From positions 104,192 through 168,191 of the forward strand of contig NZ_JFHE01000011.1 in NCBI RefSeq assembly GCF_000698555.1: DNA of 64,000 nt, in the 5' to 3' direction. This document shows positions 1 to 8,169 of this stretch, in pieces. Positions within the stretch are counted from its first letter, which is position 1; each line of letters opens with the position of its first letter. Below the pieces are notes generated by a model that was not told the DNA's origin, searched no databases, and worked only from the letters and a program-made list of their open reading frames with translations. Origin of the DNA: Caballeronia grimmiae. GTDB lineage: Bacteria > Pseudomonadota > Gammaproteobacteria > Burkholderiales > Burkholderiaceae. Made by a program: the position numbers and the translations under genes.

Positions 1-1564
1 GATAGCTCGCATAGTCGTTCCGTTCACGCGAACGCGAAGGCTGAATGCCGACGAAGACTTCCCCGCAGCGAAAGCCCGCGATCATGAAGCGGCCGCGTCT
101 TATCGTCGGGTCTTGCTCGGGTGCGCCCCATGTTGCTTCCAGTGCAGCGCGCGCATCGGCGGGAACCGCGTCGTACGCAGCACGATATTCCTCGAGCGAA
201 AGGCTTTGCAGCGCGGGACGCAAATCGCGCACGACAGGATCGTTCGTCACGCCTTGCGTCAACGCCGCGATGAGCACATCGCCATTCTCGGGAATAGTGC
301 CGACGCGATAGCCTTCTCGCGCGAGCATCGACAGAATGCCGACCGTGGACGCCGGCGTATCGAGACCCACGCCGTTGCCGATGCGCCCTTCGCTCGCAGG
401 ATAGTTCGCGAGCACCAGCGCGATGCGTTTGGCCGCGTTCGGTTTATGCCGCAGCGCGCACCAGCGCCGGCTCAGTTCCGCGACGAAGCGCACGCGCTCG
501 GCATCGGGCTGATAGCGCACGACGTCGACTTGCGTATGCGAACAGTGATACGCAAGCCCCTTGAAACTCACTGCGCGCGTGATGATGCGGCCATCGACTT
601 CGGGCAACGCAATATGCATCGCGACATCGCGCGAATTGAGGCCGTGATTGTCCTTCTGCCAGTCTTCGCGATTGCCGCCGCTCAAAACCACTTGCAGCAC
701 GGGCGCATCGCCGGCCACTTCGAATGCTTCGCTCTCGCCGATCACGCCCGCTGCGAATGCCGTCGTATTCAACACGAGCGACGCATGATGCTCCGCGCAT
801 AAGCGCGCGACGACTTCGCGGCTGACGCTTTCTTTAAGCGAGGAAATTGCGATCGGCAGCGGATTGAGGCCTTCATTTTCGAGCGATTCGATCAGCGCAT
901 CGAATACCGCTGTATTGCCCGCTTGCAGATGCGCGCGGTAAAACAGCACCGCGACGACGGGCGCGCCCTCTGTCCATCGCGCGCGCCAGTCGTCGATCAC
1001 GGCGATATCGTGCTCGGGATGATAGATGGCGACAGCGGGCAACGGACTCGGCGGCTGCGGCTCGCGCCCGAAGCCAAGCGCATGATGAGCGATCGCGCGC
1101 AGGAACGCTTCCGCATTGCGCGCGCCGCCTTCGCGCAGATAACGCGACAAGACGCGGCAGAACGCGGCGTCCGCCGTGCTCTTGGCGATCAGATTCGGGT
1201 CTTCGGTGAGATCGCCGGAGAACATCGCGAGCACCTGCTTCTCGCTCTTCGCAAGCGATACGAGCCGCTCGATCCCATACGGCCAATACGATTCGCCGCC
1301 GAGATGGTCGACGATGACGACCTTCGCGTGACGCACGACATCGTCGATATAAAAGTCCACCGATGCGGGCTGACGCAAAAACGACTGATTCGCGAGCCGC
1401 ACTTCGGGAAAGCCCGCTTCGAGGCGCGGAAACACGCTCGCCAGCAGTGCGAGCGTCGTGTCCGCCGAACTGAGCACGACGATCGGCGCACGCGTCTGCT
1501 CGATGCGTATGACGCCAGCGGCATCGTCGACGAAACCGCCGGGTGTCGTGCGTAGTAAGTGCAT
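1..1564 (-). CDS. cobN: Cobaltochelatase subunit CobN (N-terminal part, runs off left edge)
   Basis: CobN is the large subunit of the ATP-dependent aerobic cobaltochelatase that inserts Co2+ into hydrogenobyrinic acid a,c-diamide, together with CobS and CobT. About 521 codons are in the window and the frame is open to position 1; the family is usually about 1,250 residues, so more than half is missing. Starting at MHLLRTTPGG, the translation shows typical CobN blocks such as VVIVDHLGGESYWPYG, VLFYRAHLQAGN and LANYPASEGRIGNGVGLDTP. The ATG lies 4 nt after the cobW stop, so the two are translationally coupled and share the upstream riboswitch. CobS and CobT are not in this window. Confidence 0.93.
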   Translation of the reverse strand, partial: MHLLRTTPGGFVDDAAGVIRIEQTRAPIVVLSSADTTLALLASVFPRLEAGFPEVRLANQSFLRQPASVDFYIDDVVRHAKVVIVDHLGGESYWPYGIERLVSLAKSEKQVLAMFSGDLTEDPNLIAKSTADAAFCRVLSRYLREGGARNAEAFLRAIAHHALGFGREPQPPSPLPAVAIYHPEHDIAVIDDWRARWTEGAPVVAVLFYRAHLQAGNTAVFDALIESLENEGLNPLPIAISSLKESVSREVVARLCAEHHASLVLNTTAFAAGVIGESEAFEVAGDAPVLQVVLSGGNREDWQKDNHGLNSRDVAMHIALPEVDGRIITRAVSFKGLAYHCSHTQVDVVRYQPDAERVRFVAELSRRWCALRHKPNAAKRIALVLANYPASEGRIGNGVGLDTPASTVGILSMLAREGYRVGTIPENGDVLIAALTQGVTNDPVVRDLRPALQSLSLEEYRAAYDAVPADARAALEATWGAPEQDPTIRRGRFMIAGFRCGEVFVGIQPSRSRERNDYASY

Positions 1565-1568
1565 CGTG

Positions 1569-2648
1569 TCAGGCCTGGACCGGCGCGCTGGCGAGCGCCG
1601 CATCGAATGCGGCCTGAAGCGCCGGCTGATCGAGGTCTTCTCCGATCAGCACGAAACGGCTGGCCGCTTCACCTTCGAACCAGCGCCGGTCGAAATAACT
1701 ATCGAAACGACGTCCCACGCCTTGCACGACCAGACGCATCGCAGCGCCGGGAAGCGCGGCAAAGCCCTTTACACGATAGATCGTGTGATGCTCGACGAGA
1801 CTTTGCAACGCGGCGATGACCTGCTCGCGCGACTCGATGCTCGCCTGAACGACGACGGAATCGAACGCGTCGTGATGATGGTCGGCGTGGCCTTCATCAT
1901 CTACCGCACCGTGATGATCGTGCCGCAAATGAATCGTCTCTTCCGATGCCGATTGCAAGCCGAGCAACGCATGCAGATCGAGCCGGCCCATCTGCGCAGG
2001 CACGATCTTCACTTGCGGCGGAATCTCGGGGCGTATGAGTGCTTCCACGTGGCCGAATGCATTGCCGTCCATCAGGTCCGTCTTGTTGACGATCACCAGA
2101 TCGGCCGATGAAAGCTGATCCTCGAACAGTTCATGCAGCGGCGATTCATGGTCGAGGTTCGGATCGGCCTTGCGCTGTGCATCGACTGCGGCGGGATTGG
2201 ACGCGAACTGGCCGCTCGCAGCAGCGGGGCCGTCGACGACCGTGATCACGGCATCCACGGTAAAAGCATTCTTGATGGACGGCCAGTTGAACGCCTGCAC
2301 GAGCGGCTTCGGCAAGGCGAGACCGGACGTTTCGATCAGCACGTGGTCGATGCGGTCGCGCCGTTCGAGCAATTGCTCCATCACGGGATAGAACTCTTCC
2401 TGCACCGTGCAACACAAACAACCGTTCGCAAGCTCATAGAGATTGCGGTCCGCCGAGGCCGCTTCGTCATCGCAGCCGATACCGCAACCCTTCAGAATCT
2501 CGCCGTCGATGCCGAGTTCGCCGAACTCGTTGACGATGACCGCCAGGCGCAAGCCCTGCGCATTCGACATGATGTGGCGCATCAAAGTGGTCTTGCCGCT
2601 GCCGAGAAAGCCGGTCACGACGGTGACGGGAATCTTGCGGGTTTGCAT
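1569..2648 (-). CDS. cobW: CobW, COG0523 metal-handling GTPase
   Basis: 359-residue G3E-family GTPase of the CobW group, thought to deliver Co2+ or assist cobaltochelatase. The N terminus carries the P-loop GFLGSGKTT (about residues 13-21), then the metal-binding GCLCC motif of COG0523 near residue 77 and NKTD, the guanine-specificity motif, near residue 188. A His/Asp-rich stretch around residues 240-260 (DHHGAVDDEGHADHHHD) is a likely metal-binding loop. It is the first gene of the leftward cobW-cobN operon. A CGGAG ribosome-binding site precedes the ATG. Position next to cobN under a B12 riboswitch separates it from zinc-responsive COG0523 relatives. Confidence 0.94.
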   Translation of the reverse strand: MQTRKIPVTVVTGFLGSGKTTLMRHIMSNAQGLRLAVIVNEFGELGIDGEILKGCGIGCDDEAASADRNLYELANGCLCCTVQEEFYPVMEQLLERRDRIDHVLIETSGLALPKPLVQAFNWPSIKNAFTVDAVITVVDGPAAASGQFASNPAAVDAQRKADPNLDHESPLHELFEDQLSSADLVIVNKTDLMDGNAFGHVEALIRPEIPPQVKIVPAQMGRLDLHALLGLQSASEETIHLRHDHHGAVDDEGHADHHHDAFDSVVVQASIESREQVIAALQSLVEHHTIYRVKGFAALPGAAMRLVVQGVGRRFDSYFDRRWFEGEAASRFVLIGEDLDQPALQAAFDAALASAPVQA

Positions 2649-2774
2649 CGTTGCTCCGTGGCGTGTGTGCGTGCGCCGTGCCGCTCAAGGCATGGAATGC
2701 GATGTCGAACGGGAATGCGCACGGCTCTGTGATCATGGACCGGGCCGCATCCCCGCGGCATGGGTCCTTGCGAA

Positions 2775-2965
2775 AGTCTGGCCGGTATCCGGGCTTGCGG
2801 CTTCATTGCACCGCCTTCCTGCCGATGGCAGTGGCGTATGGCGCAATGCGCGGCATCGTCAATACCGATACCGCCAGTCGCTTACCGTTGCGGGGGCAGC
2901 GCAGGTTGACGCAAGCCATGATCATGCATGGCCAGGCGCTCCCTGCTTCCCGTTTAACTGTGCGC
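2775..2965 (-). promoter_or_regulatory. Cobalamin riboswitch of cobW-cobN
   Basis: Read on the minus strand, this leader has the ordered elements of an adenosylcobalamin riboswitch: TTAAACGGGAA at the 5' end, the CTGCCCCCGCAACGGTAAG block, a GCCACTGCCATCGGCAGGAAGGC stem in the middle (given here as its outer motifs GCCACTG and GGAAGGCGG) and the B12 box AAGCCCGGATACCGGCC. It ends about 125 nt before the cobW start. High cobalamin is expected to shut down cobW-cobN. Limits are approximate because I placed them by motif and not by a covariance model. Confidence 0.93.
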
Positions 2966-3104
2966 GAAAGAAGCTCGCGCACGAGCACCAAAACTGCGTG
3001 AAAGTCTAGGCGTAGCGGGCACGAGCGTCAAGGAAACACGCGCTTTGAAGAAGCGCCTATGGTATCTTTGGCCCGCGACTGGTGCCCGCGCGTTCCAACG
3101 CAAC
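2966..3104. promoter_or_regulatory. Shared divergent promoter region between two cobalamin riboswitches
   Basis: About 140 bp separate the 5' ends of the two divergent riboswitches and must hold both promoters. Two short inverted repeats are visible: TGCGCGA/TCGCGCA (2961-2967 and 2975-2981, 7-nt spacer) beside the leftward leader, and GCGCTT/AAGCGC (3040-3045 and 3051-3056) beside the rightward one. A TATGGT near 3058 could serve as a rightward -10 box, but I could not pair it with a convincing -35. Confidence 0.5.
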
Positions 3105-3292
3105 GCGCAGTTAAACGGGAAACAGGAAGCCGTGCTCGTCAGACGAACCACGCGCCAGCCTGTGCTGTCCCCGCAACGGTACGCGACCGGCGGCATTGTC
3201 ATCGTGCAATGCCGCGCATCGTGCTCGAATGCCACTGCCGAAGGCGGGAAGGCCGCACGATGAGGTCGCAAGCCCGGATACCGGCCAGCGCA
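3105..3292 (+). promoter_or_regulatory. Cobalamin riboswitch of cobE-cobO-cobB
   Basis: Plus-strand copy of the same riboswitch class, with TTAAACGGGAAACAGG at its 5' end, TGTCCCCGCAACGGTACGCG, GCCACTGCC, GGGAAGGCCG and the B12 box AAGCCCGGATACCGGCC at 3270-3286. It ends about 70 nt before the cobE start. The Shine-Dalgarno sequence GAGGGA lies in the expression platform, so control of translation is plausible; no T-tract terminator is seen between the aptamer and the gene. Confidence 0.93.
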
Positions 3293-3361
3293 GGGGACGA
3301 AGCGCATTGCGTGATTGCAAGCGACGCGCTTTGCCGAACGCCGCGCATCCGCGAGGGACGC

Positions 3362-3808
3362 ATGCACGGCGCAAGCTGCCATTCCATTTCGATGATGACC
3401 ATTAGCGCGAATCGGCGCCATCTTGCCGTCGGCATCGGTTGCAGGCGAGGCGCAAGCGCGGACGCCATAGAGCAAGCCGTGCGCGCGGCGCTTGGCGCAA
3501 CCGCCTTTCTGTTCGAGGATATTGCGCTGGTCGCCAGCATTGCCGCGAAAGCGAATGAAGCAGGCTTGCTTGCGTTTTGTGAGCAACATGGTCTTGCATT
3601 GCAATTCTTCCGAACGGAAGAAATTGCCGAAGCGCCAGCAAGCTATTCACCGTATGCCGGCAAGCACATGAACGTCGATGGCGTGTGCGAACCTTGCGCG
3701 ATACTGGCAACCCAGGGCGGACGCCTCGTGCTTGGGAAGACCATCGTCGGCGATGTGACTGTCGCCATTGCAATGAAGAACGCGCCATCAGATACGAAAG
3801 TCCCATGA
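3362..3808 (+). CDS. cobE: CobE/CbiG C-terminal domain protein
   Basis: 148-residue protein matching the CobE/CbiG C-terminal domain, a small factor of the aerobic B12 pathway. Recognisable features are LAVGIGCRRGASADAIEQAV at the N terminus, the FLFEDIALVASIAAKANE helix (short form: LVASIAAKANE) and the C-terminal half with SPYAGKHMNVDGVCEPCAI. I chose the ATG at 3362 because GAGGGA lies just upstream; in-frame ATGs at 3392 and 3395 lack a comparable site. It is first in the rightward operon under its own riboswitch, and its stop overlaps the cobO start (ATGA). Confidence 0.8.
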   Translation: MHGASCHSISMMTISANRRHLAVGIGCRRGASADAIEQAVRAALGATAFLFEDIALVASIAAKANEAGLLAFCEQHGLALQFFRTEEIAEAPASYSPYAGKHMNVDGVCEPCAILATQGGRLVLGKTIVGDVTVAIAMKNAPSDTKVP

Positions 3809-4407
3809 AAACCGATACCGAATCGCATCTGCGCATGACGCAGCGTCGCAAGGAAGGCCACGAAAAGAAGCAGGCCGCCGCCGATCACGAGAAGGGTTTG
3901 TTGATCGTCAATACCGGCAATGGGAAGGGCAAGACCACAGCCGCATTCGGCATGGCGGTGCGCGTGCTCGGCCACGGCATGAAACTCGGCATCGTGCAAT
4001 TCATCAAGGGCGCGTTGCATACGTCCGAGCGCGATTTCCTCGCCGCAGTGGCGAATTGCGATTTCGTCACGATGGGCGACGGCTATACGTGGAACACGCA
4101 GAACCGCGAAGCCGATATGGCGACCGCGCGCAAAGGCTGGAATGAAGCGCGCCGCATGATCGAGAGCGGCGAGTACCAGATGGTCGTGCTCGATGAACTC
4201 AATACCGTGCTCAAGTACGAGTATCTGCCGCTCGATGAAGTGCTCGATGTGCTGAAGGCGCGGCCCGCGATGCTGCATGTCGTCGTGACGGGCCGTCATG
4301 CGCCCGATGCGCTCGTCGACATCGCCGATCTCGTCACCGAGATGCGGCTCGTGAAGCATCCGTATCGCGAGCAAGGCGTCAAGGCGCAACGCGGCGTCGA
4401 GTTCTGA
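3805..4407 (+). CDS. cobO: Cob(I)yrinic acid a,c-diamide adenosyltransferase
   Basis: 200-residue CobO/BtuR/CobP-type corrinoid adenosyltransferase, which moves the 5'-deoxyadenosyl group of ATP to cob(I)alamin or its precursors. The P-loop GNGKGKTT is at residues 38-45. VVLDELN and the C-terminal PYREQGVKAQRGVEF are family signatures. The N-terminal extension with KEGHEKKQ is normal for CobO. The start ATG at 3805 overlaps the cobE stop by 4 nt, and the stop overlaps cobB (TGATG), so the three genes form one translationally coupled unit. Confidence 0.96.
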   Translation: MKTDTESHLRMTQRRKEGHEKKQAAADHEKGLLIVNTGNGKGKTTAAFGMAVRVLGHGMKLGIVQFIKGALHTSERDFLAAVANCDFVTMGDGYTWNTQNREADMATARKGWNEARRMIESGEYQMVVLDELNTVLKYEYLPLDEVLDVLKARPAMLHVVVTGRHAPDALVDIADLVTEMRLVKHPYREQGVKAQRGVEF

Positions 4408-5705
4408 TGCCGCGCTGCCCTGCACTCTTCATCGGTGCGAGCGCCTCGCATCAAGGCAAGACCACCGTGACGGCCGCGCTTGCGCGCCATCATGCGCGGC
4501 AAGGCCGGCGCGTGCGCGTCTTCAAGACCGGCCCGGATTTTCTCGATCCGATGATTCTCGAACGGGCATGCGGTTCGCCTGTCTATTCGCTGCACCTGTC
4601 GATGGTCGGCCTCGATGCCTGCCGCGCGATGCTTGCAAAAGCAGCGCGTGAAGCCGATCTCATTCTGATTGAAGGCGTCATGGGCTTGTTCGATGGCACG
4701 CCCAGCAGCGCCGATCTGGCCGCCGCGTTCAACGTGCCCGTGCTCGCCGTGATCGGCGCGCATGGCATGGCGCAAACGTTCGGCGCGGTGGCGTTCGGGC
4801 TGGCGCGTTATCGCACGGATGTGCCGTTCTATGGCGTGCTCGCCAATCGCGTGGCATCGGCGCGTCATGCGCAGATGCTTGCCGAAGCCATTCCCGATGG
4901 ATTGCGCTACTGCGGGCACCTGTCCAACGCGGACGATATCGCGTTGCCCGAGCGTCATCTCGGCCTGACGCAAGCGCAGGAAATCGCGAGCCTCGATGCA
5001 CGCCTCGATCGCGCCGCCGATGCCATCGCTACTACCTCGCTTGGCGAGCTGCCGCCGCGAGTCGAGTTCGAAGATGCAACGCTCGATGCACCGCCGCGCC
5101 TGCTCGACGGCATGCGAATCGCCATCGCACGCGATACCGCGTTTTCTTTCATCTATCCGGCGAACATCGACTTGTTGATTGCAATGGGTGCGAGCGTCAC
5201 GACGTTCTCTCCGCTCGCCGACGAACCGCCGCCCGCCGATACCGATGCGCTCTATCTTCCCGGCGGCTATCCCGAACTGCATGTGGCCACGCTCGCATCG
5301 AATGCATGCACGCGAGCGTCGATCAAGGAGCACGTTGCGCGTGAGCGCGTCGTCGTCGCGGAATGCGGCGGCATGCTTTATCTGCTCGACACGCTGACGG
5401 ATATCGAAGGCAACCGGCACGCCATGCTCGGCGTGCTGCCCGGCAATGCAACCATGCAGCGGCGTCTCGCACGCCTCGCGATGCAGCGTCTCGACACTGC
5501 ACATGGCATGCTCACCGGCCACACCTTTCACTACTCGACACTCGATACCCCGATGCAGCCCCAACTCACCGCGACGCATGCAACGACGGGCGCGGCAGGC
5601 GAAGCGCTTTACCGGCAGAGCCGCATCACGGCAACGTATATGCACGCTTATTGGCCGTCGAACCCGGCGGCAGCAGCCGCGCTGTTTCGCGGCGAATCAC
5701 TATGA
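4407..5705 (+). CDS. cobB: Cobyrinate a,c-diamide synthase
   Basis: 432-residue CobB/CbiA amidotransferase that amidates the a and c side chains of (hydrogeno)byrinic acid with glutamine and ATP. The N-terminal dethiobiotin-synthetase-like domain has the P-loop at residues 10-20 (GASASHQGKTT) and the FKTGPDFLDP motif. The C-terminal class I glutaminase-like domain has the nucleophile Cys320 in AECGGMLYLLD and a GHTFHYS motif. It overlaps cobO by 1 nt upstream and the DUF1289 gene by 4 nt downstream. Confidence 0.96.
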   Translation: MPRCPALFIGASASHQGKTTVTAALARHHARQGRRVRVFKTGPDFLDPMILERACGSPVYSLHLSMVGLDACRAMLAKAAREADLILIEGVMGLFDGTPSSADLAAAFNVPVLAVIGAHGMAQTFGAVAFGLARYRTDVPFYGVLANRVASARHAQMLAEAIPDGLRYCGHLSNADDIALPERHLGLTQAQEIASLDARLDRAADAIATTSLGELPPRVEFEDATLDAPPRLLDGMRIAIARDTAFSFIYPANIDLLIAMGASVTTFSPLADEPPPADTDALYLPGGYPELHVATLASNACTRASIKEHVARERVVVAECGGMLYLLDTLTDIEGNRHAMLGVLPGNATMQRRLARLAMQRLDTAHGMLTGHTFHYSTLDTPMQPQLTATHATTGAAGEALYRQSRITATYMHAYWPSNPAAAAALFRGESL

Positions 5706-5938
5706 CGATGACATTGGACCTCGCCTTCACGATCGAACGCGCGAAAGCGCAAGAACCCATTGGTTCGCCCTGCACCGGCGTATGCAAGATCGATCCCGCA
5801 CACGAACTGTGCGCGGGATGCTTCAGAAGCCGCGCGGAAATCAAAGCCTTCAGATCGATGGACGATGCCGCAAAACTCGCCCTTCTCGACGAATTGCCCG
5901 GCAGGCAAGCATCGGTGTCGGGCGTGAGGACCGCTTAG
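5702..5938 (+). CDS. DUF1289 small cysteine protein
   Basis: 78-residue protein with the DUF1289 pattern SPCTGVCKIDP...CAGCFRS, four cysteines that probably bind a metal, perhaps Zn or Fe-S (inference). Its ATG overlaps the cobB stop (ATGA), so it is translated as the last gene of the riboswitch-controlled operon. DUF1289 proteins are common in proteobacteria and no reaction is known to me. Its stop codon overlaps the stop of convergent cbtA in the shared bases TTAG at 5935-5938. Confidence 0.85.
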   Translation: MTMTLDLAFTIERAKAQEPIGSPCTGVCKIDPAHELCAGCFRSRAEIKAFRSMDDAAKLALLDELPGRQASVSGVRTA

Positions 5939-6699
5939 ACCGTCGCCATTGTTCGCCGCGCGGGACGTTCCAGTTCGCGGGCGGCAAGTGCGCCGAAGAC
6001 AAGACCGAGCGCCGTCCAGATGATCGCCTGAATGCCGATAGCGGCCACGCGGAAATTCCAGAGCAACGATGCGGAAAAACCAGCGGGCACTTCGTCGACG
6101 CGCGGCAGGATGAATTGCGCAAGCACCATCAACGCGACATACGCAGCGCCCGCGATGATCGTCGCATTCCAGTTGCCCTGAGTGCCATGCAAGCGCCTTT
6201 GCGACCACACGGAAAAAGCCGCAGCCGCAATGGAAATTGCAACGATGCCGAAGAACAATGCAGTGCGCGCGCCGATGGTCTCGGGATTGCCGACGGCGGG
6301 CGGATTCGGCGGATACACGAGAAACGGCGCGACGGTCACGCTGACGAAGCCGAACATCGCGAGCAATGCCGCTACGCCACGCGCGTGCAAAGCGCCGAGC
6401 CGCCCGTAAGCGACCGCGAAGACAAGCGAGAAAATGCCGCCGAGCGCCGTGCCGAATACCGCGATGCCTGTGAGCAAGCCTAAGCCCGCCTGAGTATCGC
6501 GGCTAACGATGTCTTGGCCGCCTTCGTGTTCGTGTGAATGCGCCGCTCCTTCATGCCCTGCATGAGCATGTTCGTGCTGCGCTTCGAAAGCGATGGCGCG
6601 CTCGACCGATGCTTCACCCACCGTCTTTGCGAACGCGAAGCCGAGCAGGCCCGCGACAAGTCCCGCGATCATGCCGCGTATCAACAGACTGCGAATCAT
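5935..6699 (-). CDS. cbtA: CbtA family predicted cobalt transporter
   Basis: 254-residue integral membrane protein of the CbtA family, predicted to take up cobalt with CbtB. It begins with MIRSLLIRGMIAGLVAGLLGF, has five or so hydrophobic segments, and carries a His-rich loop near residues 42-60 (EHAHAGHEGAAHSHEHEGG), likely metal binding. A GAGGACGGG ribosome-binding site precedes the start. It lies 9 nt downstream of cbtB under a cobalamin riboswitch, which supports cobalt rather than another metal as cargo. Confidence 0.92.
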   Translation of the reverse strand: MIRSLLIRGMIAGLVAGLLGFAFAKTVGEASVERAIAFEAQHEHAHAGHEGAAHSHEHEGGQDIVSRDTQAGLGLLTGIAVFGTALGGIFSLVFAVAYGRLGALHARGVAALLAMFGFVSVTVAPFLVYPPNPPAVGNPETIGARTALFFGIVAISIAAAAFSVWSQRRLHGTQGNWNATIIAGAAYVALMVLAQFILPRVDEVPAGFSASLLWNFRVAAIGIQAIIWTALGLVFGALAARELERPARRTMATV

Positions 6700-6708
6700 G
6701 GCCCGTCC

Positions 6709-6945
6709 TCAGTGGCACGGAAAGCCGAGCAAATGCCGGCCATCGTGAACGAACTCGTGGACGTAGGTGCCCGACAGAATCGACGTTGCGCCCTGCTCTG
6801 CGCCGACGAAGTAAATGGCGATCAGCAGAATAAGGCCGATAAACACAGCCCAAGGCAGGACTTCGCGCACCGGAATGGGGACAGGTGCGTCGATTGTCGG
6901 TAAGGAAGGAGCCGCGGAAAAGACCGGTGCGTTGGAAGCATTCAT
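6709..6945 (-). CDS. cbtB: CbtB family cobalt transporter subunit
   Basis: 78-residue CbtB protein with one transmembrane helix (VLPWAVFIGLILLIAIYFV) followed by a conserved His/Cys tail, HEFVHDGRHLLGFPCH, a probable metal site at the membrane surface. It is first in the leftward cbtB-cbtA operon, about 50 nt after a cobalamin riboswitch. AGGAGAA before the ATG is a strong ribosome-binding site. The pair probably supplies Co2+ for the CobN chelatase encoded nearby. Confidence 0.93.
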   Translation of the reverse strand: MNASNAPVFSAAPSLPTIDAPVPIPVREVLPWAVFIGLILLIAIYFVGAEQGATSILSGTYVHEFVHDGRHLLGFPCH

Positions 6946-6989
6946 GGATGGTTCTCCTGGGAAAAGCGCGTCCCGTTAGACGAAGAGCT

Positions 6990-7085
6990 TGCAGCGGGGT
7001 CTGACTCGCGGGCTATCTATTTGAAACGCCCGCATACAGTGGCGCGACCGTGCCGGGTTTGCACCGGCTTCCTCGCACTGCAAGC
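6990..7085 (-). promoter_or_regulatory. Cobalamin riboswitch of cbtB-cbtA
   Basis: On the minus strand the leader reads GAGGAAGCCGGTGCAAACC, CCGGCACGGTCGCGCCACTG, a short CGGGC stem, and GCCCGCGAGTCAGACCCC. This is the cobalamin element form with GGAAGCCGGTG, CGCGCCACTG and AGTCAGACC, a shorter peripheral version than the two upstream aptamers. The cbtB start follows about 50 nt later, so translation or termination control by B12 is expected. Confidence 0.92.
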
Positions 7086-7139
7086 TTGCCATTCTATGAC
7101 GATTACCGGCAAAGTAAAGCAATGCTGCTCTAAGGGCGA

Positions 7140-7733
7140 TTGATTGAAGTGAACGTTATTCTGCTTTGCCACGCCGCTACTCATGCAATGAAAGCCGCGC
7201 GCTTTCCGACTGGTAACGAACCCGCCAAGCGCGCGGAACTCATGCGCTTCGGTCTTCCTCACGACGTTCCTGTCATTTCAAGTCCCGCCGCCGCAGCTCG
7301 CGAGACGGCCTCGTGGCTGACGAGTCAATTCACGATCGACCCTGCGTTCGACGATATCGACTATGGGCGTTGGCGCGGCCATGCCATTCGCGAGATTGCG
7401 CAGCAGGAAGCGGAAAGCATCGCTGCGTGGCTATCGGATGTGAATGCGCGCCCGCATGGCGGCGAGAGCATCGCCATGCTGGCGGAACGCATTGCAGGGG
7501 CGCTGACGCGTATCGGCAACGATGCGTCGCATGAATGCTGCATCGTGGTCACGCATGCGATCGTCGTCAAAGCGGCGCTCGCGCATGTGCGCGGAGAAGC
7601 GCTGGCGTCGTCGCTGAGAATGGATTTCGCGCCCTTGTCGTCGATACAGCTCGAATACGATGCAGCGCATCGTTTATGGTCCGTACGAAACTTCGATGCG
7701 AGCGCGAGGCTCAAAAGCATCGACAGCGCATGA
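7140..7733 (+). CDS. Histidine phosphatase family protein, CobC-like, with altered RHG motif
   Basis: 197-residue protein with histidine-phosphatase layout: an N-terminal ILLCHAATHAM segment, the DYGRWRGH block near residue 77, HGGES near residue 105 and a C-terminal VVTHAIVVKAAL with the second histidine. The N-terminal catalytic histidine is present, but the usual Arg-His-Gly is Cys-His-Ala, so activity is uncertain. Position next to B12 genes suggests an alpha-ribazole phosphatase (CobC) relative; this is inference. The frame opens with TTG at 7140 or GTG at 7149; AAGGG lies just upstream, and no ATG exists before the motif. Confidence 0.72.
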   Translation: MIEVNVILLCHAATHAMKAARFPTGNEPAKRAELMRFGLPHDVPVISSPAAAARETASWLTSQFTIDPAFDDIDYGRWRGHAIREIAQQEAESIAAWLSDVNARPHGGESIAMLAERIAGALTRIGNDASHECCIVVTHAIVVKAALAHVRGEALASSLRMDFAPLSSIQLEYDAAHRLWSVRNFDASARLKSIDSA

Positions 7734-7760
7734 CGCTGCCGCACACTCAAGGAGACTCAC

Positions 7761-8132
7761 ATGGCGCACTACGTTGATGGTTTCGTCGTACCCGTGCCAA
7801 TAGACAAGATCGATGCATACCGGGCCATGGCCGAGGAAGCCGGCAAGATCTGGCTCGAACACGGCGCGTTGCAGTTCGTCGAAGCCATCGCCGATGACGT
7901 CAAACCGGGCGAACTCACTTCGTTTCCGCAGAGCGTTCAGCTAAAGGAAGGCGAGACAGTTGCGTTCTCGTGGATACTCTACGATTCGCGAGAGCAACGC
8001 GACGCAGTGAACGAGAAAGTCATGAACGACCCTCGGCTGAAGGCCATGATGGAGAAGGCTCCGCCGCCGTTCGACGGAAAACGCATGTTCTTCGGCGGAT
8101 TCAAAACGCTAGTCGAACTCGGCAGCGCCTGA
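7761..8132 (+). CDS. DUF1428 domain protein
   Basis: 123-residue protein that matches DUF1428: MAHYVDGFVVPVPIDKIDAYR at the start (shared core YVDGFVVPVP), SFPQSVQLKEGETVAFSWI in the middle and KRMFFGGFKTLVE at the end. The fold is a ferredoxin-like dimeric alpha+beta barrel; the function is unknown. AAGGAGACTCAC gives an excellent ribosome-binding site. It is 27 nt downstream of the phosphatase-like gene and 37 nt upstream of the heme monooxygenase, so a small operon is likely. Confidence 0.9.
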   Translation: MAHYVDGFVVPVPIDKIDAYRAMAEEAGKIWLEHGALQFVEAIADDVKPGELTSFPQSVQLKEGETVAFSWILYDSREQRDAVNEKVMNDPRLKAMMEKAPPPFDGKRMFFGGFKTLVELGSA

Positions 8133-8169
8133 GCCCGATTAGCGCAATTCACAAAGGAAAAGCATCGAC

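Noticed and set aside
45..2111. Several plus-strand frames over cobN and cobW (for example 113-802 and 1458-2111)
   Set aside because: They are shadows of the minus-strand cobN and cobW frames, which show clear family motifs and coupled start and stop codons.
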